A DNA stretch of 18,000 nucleotides from JBFWQM01 sp050249455. GTDB lineage: Bacteria; Pseudomonadota; Alphaproteobacteria; MPNO01; VGEU01. The DNA lies in assembly GCA_050249455.1 (NCBI GenBank), contig JBFWQM010000095.1, positions 1 through 18,000 on the forward strand, written 5' to 3'. Both the position numbers and the translations under genes were made by a program. The notes under the pieces are model-generated. The model saw only the letters and a program-made list of their open reading frames with translations, did not search any database and had not been told where the DNA came from. Below are positions 1 to 7,170 of the stretch, one piece after another; position 1 is the stretch's first letter; every line of letters starts with the position of its first letter.

Positions 1-2
1 GC

Positions 3-95
3 CTGCCGCTCGGCCCGTCAGTTCACGACACGATCGCGGAACTCGGTGGCTGTTCGGTGGAGCGGACCGACGATGGCTTTCGGCTTCGGCGCTAG
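3..95 (+). CDS. Possible C-terminal fragment of a gene running in from the left edge
   Basis: An open frame runs in from the window edge to a TAG at 93-95. It reads as 30 residues ending in DDGFRLRR, with mostly G or C in the third codon position, and the residue mix looks like real protein rather than a shadow. The family cannot be named from so short a piece. Opposite-strand frames here read Arg/Ser/Pro-rich and look spurious. It converges on the minus-strand gene that ends at 148. A short GCAG/CTGC stem and a run of nine C (127-135) lie between the two stops. It could equally be non-coding, so confidence is low. Confidence 0.35.
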   Translation: MPLGPSVHDTIAELGGCSVERTDDGFRLRR

Positions 96-147
96 GTGAA
101 AGCAGGATGGCGGCTTGCAGCGGCTGCCCCCCCCCGGTGACCATGCA

Positions 148-789
148 TCAGGCCGATATGCGTCGCCACCGCCACGCCATGGCCGCCCCCACGACGAACA
201 GCACCACCCCCGCCGGCTCACCCACGCGCGGCAGGATCGCTGTGTTGTAGGAGCACGCGCAGGTCGTGAAGCTCTCGGTGAACAGGTTGGCGTTCGAGAT
301 GAAGGCGCCGGGCCGGTCGTAGGAGCCGAAGTGGGCGCTCACCCATTCGCCCTGGGTCGGGAAGCCGGGGACCTGGCTCTCGGCGACGTCGAAGCCGAAG
401 AAGAACGTGAAGGTGCGGCACGCGCCGTCGAAGCAGCTCTGCCAGTCGGTGCGGAGGTCCGAGAGGGTGCCGCGCAGCAGCGGCCGGGTCGGATCCGACG
501 TCGGCGTCTTGCCCATGACGACGAAGTCGCCGCCGGCGAAGCTGCCGCCGGGATCGATCGCCGCGTTGAGCGTCGCGTCGGCGTCGGCGAACGGCACGAA
601 GGCGAAGGGCGGCCCGGCGCCCAGCCAGAGCTGGCCGACGCTGCCGGGAAAGTCGAGGACCAGGCGCCCGCTGCCGTGGTCATAGCTGGCGACGACCGGC
701 CCGAAATGCACCTGCGGCCCTTCGAAGGCCGCATGCGTCGGTCCGGCCAGGCCGAGCATCGCAAGTGCAAATATGAACGCGCGCAACAT
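148..789 (-). CDS. Secreted protein with a PEP-CTERM-like C-terminal anchor
   Basis: I start it at the ATG at 789, giving 213 residues, because the signal peptide begins there (MLRAFIFALAMLGLAGPTHA, cleavage near residue 20). An in-frame start at 810 would add a short charged leader. The mature part is rich in Gly, Phe and Asp and looks like a beta-rich extracytoplasmic domain. It has Cys in SCFDGAC and in CAC (TTCACSY-like context). The last 25 residues have the three-part layout of PEP-CTERM sorting signals: a short V-G-E-P-A motif, a hydrophobic segment, then WRWRR. The usual VPEP is altered to VGEP. PEP-CTERM proteins are normally processed by an exosortase, and none is in the window. It lies 116 nt after the hydrolase-like gene. 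Function unknown. Confidence 0.7.
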   Translation of the reverse strand: MLRAFIFALAMLGLAGPTHAAFEGPQVHFGPVVASYDHGSGRLVLDFPGSVGQLWLGAGPPFAFVPFADADATLNAAIDPGGSFAGGDFVVMGKTPTSDPTRPLLRGTLSDLRTDWQSCFDGACRTFTFFFGFDVAESQVPGFPTQGEWVSAHFGSYDRPGAFISNANLFTESFTTCACSYNTAILPRVGEPAGVVLFVVGAAMAWRWRRISA

Positions 790-905
790 CGTCTTTTCCC
801 GTACGGGCATATCCTAGCCCCAATCGAGGGCGCCGCATACTGCGCGGACGGGTCGATCCGCCATCGCGATCGGGACCGCCGGGCATTCGCCGGGGCTCGT
901 TCTAC

Positions 906-2135
906 CTACCGTCCACGACCGCTCAGCGCCGCCGCGATGCGCCTGAACGCCGGCGAGTCGAGCCGGTCGGCGAAGCCGAAATAGAGGCCGTGGGCCTGGA
1001 TGCCGCCGAGCTGCGGGACGCGGAGCTCGGCGAGCCAGGCGGGCGGGATGGTCTCGTCGTTGTGCTCGGCGACGGCGGCGATCTCGCTGCGGACCGCGGC
1101 GTCGGCGGGCAACGCGCTGCCGACCACGTCGTCGTGCAGGTTCAGGGTGTGCAGCGCGCCGACCGATGCAGCGGCGAAGTCGCGGCCGCGGCCGAAATAG
1201 TCGGGCCAGAACGTCGCCACCATGTCGTGCGGCAGGCCGAGGGTGACGAAGGAGGCGATCCGCGGCGCGGCCGCCGCCGGCCGCGCCCCGGCCAGCGGGA
1301 ACAGCCAGTCATAGGCCATGACCGCCCCGAAGCTGTAGGCGACCAGGTGGATGCGCGCATCCGGGTGCCGCCGCCGGGCGAAGCGCCAGGCGCGGTCGAG
1401 GCGGGCCAGGATGCGCCCGCGCACCGGCCGCCGCGCCGGCGTGCCGGTGAAGTACTGCAGCATGCGCACCGGGTCGCGCGCGAACATGCGCAGGAACGCC
1501 TTCGGCACCTTGGGCAGCAGGTGCTCCCACAGCGCCTTGATCAGCACGATGGCGGAGGCGAGCGCGGCGGCCATGCCGGCGAGCCCGGCCAGCGCCGCCG
1601 GCGCCGCGGCGGCGGGCGCGCCCGGGCCGGCCGGCGCGGCCTCCATGTAGGGCCTGGCCGCGTCGGCAACCGCGCCGCCGATCTGCCAGCTGGCGTAGCC
1701 GACCAGCAGCACGAGCAGCAGCGGCGTCAGCAGCGTCGTGGCGACCAGGATCAGGACGTAGAGCCGCTGCAGCCTCGAGGCCTTCGCGCCGGCCGCGCCG
1801 GCGAACGGCCGGGCGGCGAGCGGCAGGTTGGCGAACACGGCCGCGGCCGTCTCGCGCGCACGCTGCGGCAGCCAGGCTTCCTCCAGCGCCATGAAGACGT
1901 CGTAGTAGTCGGCCTCGACCAGCGCGACCGCCGGCGCGAAGGCGCCGTCGGCGCCGCATTCGATCGTGCGGATCGCGATCGCGCTGCCCTCGAAGCGCGC
2001 CTCTTCCACTGTCCCGGTCGGCCGATGGGCCGGGCCCAGCGCCGCCGCCAGCCCGTCCGCCAGCCGGTCGATGGTCAGCCCTTCGACGAACCGGTGGATG
2101 CCCTGTACGTAGATGACGACATCGGTGACCGCCAT
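906..2135 (-). CDS. Membrane-anchored alpha/beta-hydrolase-like protein
   Basis: I choose the ATG at 2135 (409 residues) over a TTG three codons upstream. The N-terminus VTDVVIYVQGIHRF resembles the first strand and oxyanion loop of alpha/beta hydrolases. Two hydrophobic segments follow (about 125-146 and 183-201), separated by an Ala/Pro-rich linker, so the protein is probably in the inner membrane. After them, LVAYSFG (264-270) is a nucleophile elbow with Ser268; the first Gly of GxSxG is Ala. NLHDDVVG (332-339) can supply the acid, and AHGLYF (His382) the base. Order and spacing fit a Ser-Asp-His triad. The membrane segments seem inserted between the first strand and the elbow, which is unusual. 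The substrate cannot be told. The gene sits 79 nt after the hybrid kinase and may be co-transcribed. Confident as a gene, moderate on fold. Confidence 0.72.
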   Translation of the reverse strand: MAVTDVVIYVQGIHRFVEGLTIDRLADGLAAALGPAHRPTGTVEEARFEGSAIAIRTIECGADGAFAPAVALVEADYYDVFMALEEAWLPQRARETAAAVFANLPLAARPFAGAAGAKASRLQRLYVLILVATTLLTPLLLVLLVGYASWQIGGAVADAARPYMEAAPAGPGAPAAAAPAALAGLAGMAAALASAIVLIKALWEHLLPKVPKAFLRMFARDPVRMLQYFTGTPARRPVRGRILARLDRAWRFARRRHPDARIHLVAYSFGAVMAYDWLFPLAGARPAAAAPRIASFVTLGLPHDMVATFWPDYFGRGRDFAAASVGALHTLNLHDDVVGSALPADAAVRSEIAAVAEHNDETIPPAWLAELRVPQLGGIQAHGLYFGFADRLDSPAFRRIAAALSGRGR

Positions 2136-2214
2136 CGCCCTCAACCCCGCCGCCCAGACACGCTTCGAAACTGGTCGCAGCGCCGGTGCTTGGCAAGCGC
2201 CGCGGGAGGCGCGC

Positions 2215-4407
2215 TCAGTCCTCGTCGTCCGGCGCGCGCACGCCGAGGGCGTTCAGCGCGACCGCGAGCTGGGAGCGCTCGAACGGCTTCCCGAGGAACC
2301 GGACCAGGGGATCGCCGGCGAAGCGCTGCCCGAGCTCGCTGCTGACATAGCCGCTGGCGATCACGATCGGCAGCTCGGGACGCAGCGCGCGCAGCTCTGC
2401 CGTCAGCTCGTCGCCGCGCCGGTCGGGCAGCCCGATGTCGATGATCGCGGCCCCGATCGTGCCGTCGGCGCGGCGCATCTTGTCGACCGCGTCCGCCGCG
2501 GTGCCGGCCTCGTCGATGCGGAAGCCCATCTCCTCCAGCATGAAGACAGTATTCATACGGACCAGGATCTCGTCCTCGACCACCAGGACGAGGGGCCGGC
2601 GCGTCTCGACGTCGAGGGCGGCGCGCACCGCGGCGGCGAGTTCCTCGGCGGTGTAGGGCTTGGTGATGAGCCGCACGCCGGGATCGAGCCGGCCGTCGTG
2701 GACGATGGCGTTGCGCGCATAGCCGGTGGTGAACAGCACCTTGAGGCCCGGGCGTCCGGCGCAGGCCTGGTCGGCGAGCTGGCGGCCGTTCATGCCGCCG
2801 GGCAGGCCGACGTCGGTGAACAGCAGCGCGACGCCCGCTTCGCGCTCGAGGACAGCCAGCGCCTCGCGCCCGTCGGCGGCCTGCAGCACGCCGTAGCCGA
2901 GCTCGGCGAGGATCTCCACCGAGCGCTCGCGCACGCCGTCCTCGTCCTCGACGACCAGGATGCGCTCGTGCGGCGCGCCGTGGGCCAGCGCCGGTGCCGC
3001 GTCATCGGCGAGCGCCGCTTCCTCGCCGATCAGCCGCGGCAGGTAGATCTTGACCGCCGTCCCCTCCCCCACCTCGCTGTAGATGCGCACGTGGCCGCCC
3101 GACTGCCTGACGAAGCCATAGACCTGCGAGAGGCCGAGGCCGGTGCCCTGGCCGATGCTCTTGGTGGTGAAGAACGGGTCGAACGCCTTGGCCAGCACCT
3201 CGCGGTCCATGCCGGTGCCGGTGTCGGTGACGCAGACCTGGACGTACTGCCCGGCCTCGACGTCGGCCACCGACCCGGCGTAGCGCTCGTCGAGATAGGC
3301 ATTGGCGGTCTCGATCGTCAGCTTGCCGCCGGCGGGCATCGCGTCGCGCGCATTGACGGCGAGATTGAGGATCGCGTTCTCCAGCTGGTTCGGGTCGACA
3401 TGGGTCCGCCACAGCCCGCCCGCCACCACGGTCTCGATCGCGACCTGCTCGCCCAGCGTCCGGCGCAGCATGTCCGACATGCCGGCGACCAGGCGGTTGA
3501 CGTCCACGGGGCGCGGGTCGAGCGGCTGGCGGCGCGAGAAGGCGAGCAGGCTGCGGGTCAGCGCGGCGGCGCGCTGGACGCCCTGCATGCCGTTGTCGAT
3601 GGCGCGCTGCATCTCCGACGGATCGCGGCCGCGCGCCAGCCCGCGGCGGATACGCTCGAAGCTGCCCATGATGATGGTCAGCAGGTTGTTGAAGTCGTGC
3701 GCCACGCCGCCGGTGAGCTGGCCGATGGTCTCCATCTTCTGGGCCTGGCGCAGCGCCTCCTCCACCTTCCCGCGCTCCTCGACCTGATGCTGCAGGTCAT
3801 GGTGGGCGGCGGACAGCTCCTCAGCCCGGCGCTGCAGCTCGCGGTGGGTGCGGCCGAGCGCCGACTGCGACACGCTGAGGACGACGAACACCAGCGCGGC
3901 GAGCACGACGAGGATCGCGATGCCGACGTAGCGACCGAGCCGCTGCACCACCGATTCGACAACCAGGCGCAGATAGATCGTGCCCAGGTCGATGCCTTCG
4001 TGAACCACCGGCACGACCACGGACAGCCGATTGCCGGCCTCCAGCGGCGGCAGGCGGCGCACCGGCGCGGGCAGCGGCGCCTCGTCCGGACGGAGCAGGC
4101 TCGCGAACAGACGGCCGTCACCGTCATACACCGCGGCGGCGCGGATCTCCGGATTCGCCCGCAGCGCATCGATATAGTCCTGCGCGGCGGCGCGGTCGTC
4201 GAAGGTCAGCGCCGCTGTCACGCTGGATGCCAGGATCTCTGCCTGGACGTGCGCGGCGCGCACCTGCTGGTCCGACAGCGACCGTTCGCTATAGATCGCC
4301 ATGATCACGCCGGCCACCACCAGACCGACCGCGGTAGCGATGGCGATGGCGGGCGCGAGCCGCGACAGCCCGGACACGCCGCGGACCGACGCCACGGGTT
4401 CACTCAC
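2215..4407 (-). CDS. CHASE8 hybrid sensor histidine kinase with two receiver domains
   Basis: This 730-residue inner-membrane kinase starts at a GTG overlapping the end of the YfiR-like gene by 8 nt. A first membrane helix (about 17-38) is followed by a periplasmic domain (about 40-150) with the CHASE8-type pattern LASSVTAALTFDDRAAAQDY and AAVYDGDGRLFAS. The second helix is at about 160-178, then a coiled coil (about 185-225). The dimerisation/phosphoacceptor box is GGVAHDFNNLL with His237. The ATPase domain shows N-box Asn344/Asn348, DTGTGM (395-400), FDPFFTTK and GTGLGLS (421-427). Receiver 1 has VVEDED, phosphoacceptor Asp532 and Lys583; receiver 2 has VVEDE, Asp657 and Lys707. Both look active. 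There is no DNA-binding output, so phosphate probably passes on to another protein. CHASE8 is also the periplasmic sensor of the diguanylate cyclase YfiN, so the adjacent YfiR-like protein is the natural ligand candidate. Confidence 0.92.
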   Translation of the reverse strand: MSEPVASVRGVSGLSRLAPAIAIATAVGLVVAGVIMAIYSERSLSDQQVRAAHVQAEILASSVTAALTFDDRAAAQDYIDALRANPEIRAAAVYDGDGRLFASLLRPDEAPLPAPVRRLPPLEAGNRLSVVVPVVHEGIDLGTIYLRLVVESVVQRLGRYVGIAILVVLAALVFVVLSVSQSALGRTHRELQRRAEELSAAHHDLQHQVEERGKVEEALRQAQKMETIGQLTGGVAHDFNNLLTIIMGSFERIRRGLARGRDPSEMQRAIDNGMQGVQRAAALTRSLLAFSRRQPLDPRPVDVNRLVAGMSDMLRRTLGEQVAIETVVAGGLWRTHVDPNQLENAILNLAVNARDAMPAGGKLTIETANAYLDERYAGSVADVEAGQYVQVCVTDTGTGMDREVLAKAFDPFFTTKSIGQGTGLGLSQVYGFVRQSGGHVRIYSEVGEGTAVKIYLPRLIGEEAALADDAAPALAHGAPHERILVVEDEDGVRERSVEILAELGYGVLQAADGREALAVLEREAGVALLFTDVGLPGGMNGRQLADQACAGRPGLKVLFTTGYARNAIVHDGRLDPGVRLITKPYTAEELAAAVRAALDVETRRPLVLVVEDEILVRMNTVFMLEEMGFRIDEAGTAADAVDKMRRADGTIGAAIIDIGLPDRRGDELTAELRALRPELPIVIASGYVSSELGQRFAGDPLVRFLGKPFERSQLAVALNALGVRAPDDED

Positions 4408-4966
4408 GCCGCACCTCGCGCGCGAGGCCGAGCAGCCGCGAGCTGATCGTTAGCCCGCTCGCCGTCGCCGCGCGGTTGTCGATCTCGAAACGGACCTTGC
4501 CCTCGTCGAGCACGAAATGGATGATCCCCCTGCCGGACTGGCCGCGCGCCGCGTCGGTGACGGTGAGCACCGGCGCGCCGCGCATCGCCTCCAGTGACCG
4601 CTCCACGGGCTCGGCCGGCGAACCGGCCAGGTACATCACCATGCAGGGCGCGGCCGGGTCGGCCTGCGCGTAGCGGCGAACGGCTATCGGCCGGCCCTCG
4701 ATCGACTGCCCCGCGACGGCCCGCTCCAGCGTTTCGCCGAACGGGGCGTCGCCGACGATGCACAGGCCCGATCGCGCGTTCCGCCGGGCGCCGGGCGGCC
4801 AGCTCACGAACGGCGCGAACTTGTAGAGGTACGTCGCCTTGACGGCGACCTCCAGCGGGCTCGCCTCCGACGCGACGGCCGGCGCGAACCAGGGCGGCAG
4901 GCAGGCACAGGCGGTCCCGGCCAGCGCGGCGCGCGCGATACGCTTCGCTGCCGGGTGCAGCCGCAA
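4400..4966 (-). CDS. YfiR family (DUF4154) periplasmic protein
   Basis: The start is placed at a TTG at 4966 because GGAGG stands 8 nt before it, inside the last codons of the TonB receptor. This gives 188 residues beginning MRLHPAAKRIARAALAG, a Sec signal peptide. Longer frames run through the receptor gene and have no signal. Family marks are KATYLYKFAPFVSWP (43-57) and GLTISSRLLGLA (171-182). Cys69 and Cys108 have the spacing of one YfiR disulfide as I recall it from Pseudomonas; a second Cys pair is not seen. In Pseudomonas, YfiR is a periplasmic repressor that binds the CHASE8-type sensor region of YfiN. Here the next gene is a CHASE8 histidine kinase, so this protein probably tunes that kinase. 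The operon is tight: start 3 nt past the receptor stop, stop overlapping the kinase start. Confidence 0.88.
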   Translation of the reverse strand: MRLHPAAKRIARAALAGTACACLPPWFAPAVASEASPLEVAVKATYLYKFAPFVSWPPGARRNARSGLCIVGDAPFGETLERAVAGQSIEGRPIAVRRYAQADPAAPCMVMYLAGSPAEPVERSLEAMRGAPVLTVTDAARGQSGRGIIHFVLDEGKVRFEIDNRAATASGLTISSRLLGLAREVRRE

Positions 4967-4968
4967 CG

Positions 4969-6870
4969 TCAGAACCTCCAGCGCGCGCCGGCATAGACCG
5001 TCCGCCCCAGCTCGCGCCGCGTGGCCGGGGCGCCGAGCTCCGGATGGCGGTGATCCAGCAGGTTGAAGCCGGCGACCGACAGCTCGACCCCCGGCGCGAC
5101 CTTCCACGCCAGCCGCGCCTCCGCCTCGACATAGCCGGGCACCATCGGCGCCGGCAGGTCGTCGATCGCCCGCAGCCCGACGTCGAACTCGACCTCGCTG
5201 GTGACGTTCATGCTGGAGCGGAACTGAACCTGGTACTCGGGGTCGTTGCCCCGGTGCTGGTCGAACGACGCCTCGACGCCGCCGGGCTTGAGGTCAAGAT
5301 CCTTGTGCAGCGTCGTCAGCCCGGCGCTCAGCCGCCACCACGACCTCGCGAAATAGGTCCCCCACAGTTCGGCGCCGTAGGTGTGGCCTTCGAGGGCATT
5401 GCCGAACATGTACTGCCCGGACGGCAGCAAGGTCAGGGCGCGCAGGTCGCTATAGTCGTTGAAGAACAGCGACAGCGAGACGTCGAGGTCGGCGATCGGG
5501 CGGCCGCGGACGCCGACCTCGTAGGCGACCACCGTCTCCGACCGGAAGTCCTTGGCGGCCAGCACCAGGCCCGCGGCCGCCAGGTCGCGGTCGATGCGGG
5601 TCGGCGTACGCACCGCGCGCGACACGGCGGCCCACACGAAGGCGTCGTCGGTCACCGCCCAGCCGACGCGGACGCTCGGCAGGTATTCGAAGCCGCTGTA
5701 GCTCGAATACTCGAACTTGGTGCCCGCCGTCAGGGTGAGGGCATCGGTGAGCGCGATGCTGTCCTGCACGAACAGGTTGCTGAGCTGGACGGTGTCGCTC
5801 TCGGGGTCGAGCACGAACAGCGTGCCGGGCGGGCTGATGAACGAGTCCTTGGTCACGCGGTGGCCGCCGCCCCACACCAGCTGGTGGCGCGCGCCGACAC
5901 GGAACGCGTGCTGCATCTGGACGTCGAAGGTGTCGAGCGTGTCGGTCACGCCGCCGGCCTCGCGGTCGACGGTGTCGTAGTAGGCCTGCACCTCCAGCCG
6001 CGAGCCGCCCGCGAACGCGTGGCTCAGCCGGCCCAGCAGGTTCCAGCCGACATTGGTGCCGCCGGGTATCTCGGTCTCGAACGCGTCGCCCTGGAAGGTG
6101 ACCTTGCTCGACCCGACGTCCAGGTCGGTGCGGAAGCCGCCCTGCTTGCCGAACCAGTCGTCGCCGGCGCGGCTGCCGTCGGTCCGGTAGCTCTCGCGCC
6201 GCTCGAAGCCGAGGCCGTAGGCGCGGTAGGTGCCGACGTCGCCGAGCTTGCCGCCGTAGCGGCCGACGGCGCTCGAATCGGTGCCGCCGCGCAGATCGAG
6301 CAGGCCGCCCTGCGTGTCGGCCGTGTGCCGGGTGATGATGTTGATGACGCCGTTGAACGCATTCGCGCCCCACAGGGTGCCGCCCGGCCCGCTGATGACC
6401 TCGATGCGCTCGACGTCAGCCAGCGGGAGCTGCTGCTGGTCCCAGAAGACGCCGCCATGCAGCGGCGTGTAGAGGCTGCGCCCATCGATCAGCACCAGCA
6501 GCTTGTTGGCCGCCTCGAACGAGTTGAAGCCGCGCGCGGAGATCGCGTAGGTGAACGCGTCGCGCTGGGCGACGTAGAGGTTGGGCGCGAGCCGCAGCGC
6601 CTCCGCCAGGCTGACGGCGCCGGAGCGGCGGATGTCCTCGCTGGTGATGACGTAGATCGCGGCGGGCGCGCGGCTGAGCGGCTCGGCGCGTTTCGACACC
6701 GAGGTGACCTCCACCTTGAGAAGGTCCTCGATCGACAGTCGGCTGAGTTCTTCGACGGAAGGCGTGGCCGCCGTCGCCGGCGCGGCGGCAAGGGCCAAAC
6801 CTGCCGCGAGCGCGCGGCGACAAACCCGCTTCCTCGTCGCCAACCACCGCGCGCGGCAGCCGTGCCCCAT
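4969..6870 (-). CDS. TonB-dependent outer-membrane receptor
   Basis: The ATG at 6870 has a G-rich patch upstream and gives 633 residues. A signal peptide (about 1-35, cleavage near ATAATP) is followed by SIEDLLKVEVTSVSKRAEPL, then a plug domain (about 62-180) with AIYVITSEDIRRSG, ISARGF, LLVLIDGRSLY, and GGTLWGANAFNGVINIIT (163-180). The rest is the beta barrel; it ends GARWRF with the aromatic last residue of outer-membrane barrels. Such receptors import siderophore-, haem-, cobalamin- or carbohydrate-type ligands using TonB energy. The ligand cannot be read here. Receptors with this N-terminal type often sit beside YfiR-like and sensor-kinase genes, and that is the case here, which suggests a role in ligand sensing as well as uptake. 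A 300-bp gap upstream suggests its own promoter. Confidence 0.93.
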   Translation of the reverse strand: MGHGCRARWLATRKRVCRRALAAGLALAAAPATAATPSVEELSRLSIEDLLKVEVTSVSKRAEPLSRAPAAIYVITSEDIRRSGAVSLAEALRLAPNLYVAQRDAFTYAISARGFNSFEAANKLLVLIDGRSLYTPLHGGVFWDQQQLPLADVERIEVISGPGGTLWGANAFNGVINIITRHTADTQGGLLDLRGGTDSSAVGRYGGKLGDVGTYRAYGLGFERRESYRTDGSRAGDDWFGKQGGFRTDLDVGSSKVTFQGDAFETEIPGGTNVGWNLLGRLSHAFAGGSRLEVQAYYDTVDREAGGVTDTLDTFDVQMQHAFRVGARHQLVWGGGHRVTKDSFISPPGTLFVLDPESDTVQLSNLFVQDSIALTDALTLTAGTKFEYSSYSGFEYLPSVRVGWAVTDDAFVWAAVSRAVRTPTRIDRDLAAAGLVLAAKDFRSETVVAYEVGVRGRPIADLDVSLSLFFNDYSDLRALTLLPSGQYMFGNALEGHTYGAELWGTYFARSWWRLSAGLTTLHKDLDLKPGGVEASFDQHRGNDPEYQVQFRSSMNVTSEVEFDVGLRAIDDLPAPMVPGYVEAEARLAWKVAPGVELSVAGFNLLDHRHPELGAPATRRELGRTVYAGARWRF

Positions 6871-7170
6871 GTCCGCCCCCGTCGCGACGATGCGTCGTCG
6901 TTGCTGTCGTCTGCCCGGCGCCGCCCGCCTGTCTGCGCGGTGCGCGAATTTCCGGCATCGGGTAGACTAGTATTATTCGAAGGTACTGAAAAGGTTGCGC
7001 GTCGCTCACGCCGCCGGGAACAAGACTGCAGAAAGTTCCATTTGTTCCGCGCGAGGCCGTGAAAAAGTTCCCTGCAACCGTGAGGCGCAGGTGAAGCTGG
7101 CCAGCCATCGGCGCCGGTTGCGCGGCGCGACCGTCGCGTTGCCGACGCCGCGGCGGCGGATCGGGCGCCG
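6871..7170. other. 300-bp intergenic region upstream of the TonB receptor
   Basis: I see no gene here. Reading on the minus strand, there is a weak candidate terminator for the secretion genes: CCTGC/GCAGG stem (7091-7087 with 7075-7071) followed by GAAC and five T. A cluster of GGAAC elements follows (7017-7071), then an AT-rich patch around 6962-6990, the least GC-rich spot nearby, containing TAATAC as a possible -10 element. No good -35 sits at the right distance from it. The region probably holds the promoter and a regulator site for the receptor operon. Confidence 0.5.
7017..7071 (-). promoter_or_regulatory. Cluster of GGAAC elements with an inverted repeat, possible operator or ECF promoter
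   Basis: On the minus strand GGAAC occurs three times (at 7071-7067, 7048-7044 and 7039-7035). A fourth copy in opposite orientation starts at 7017. The outer pair forms an inverted repeat GGAACAA (7017-7023) and TTGTTCC (7042-7048) around an 18-nt spacer. GGAAC is the classical -35 core of ECF sigma promoters, and the inverted copies could also be a dimeric regulator's site. No convincing -10 is fixed. It lies about 150-200 nt before the receptor start. Confidence 0.35.

Noticed and set aside
127..135. Run of nine C as a phase-variation tract
   Set aside because: It lies outside any supported coding region and between two stop codons, so slippage would not switch a gene.
2113..4446. Long plus-strand open frame opposite the hybrid kinase
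   Set aside because: Shadow of the kinase gene; no motif, start site or sensible composition.
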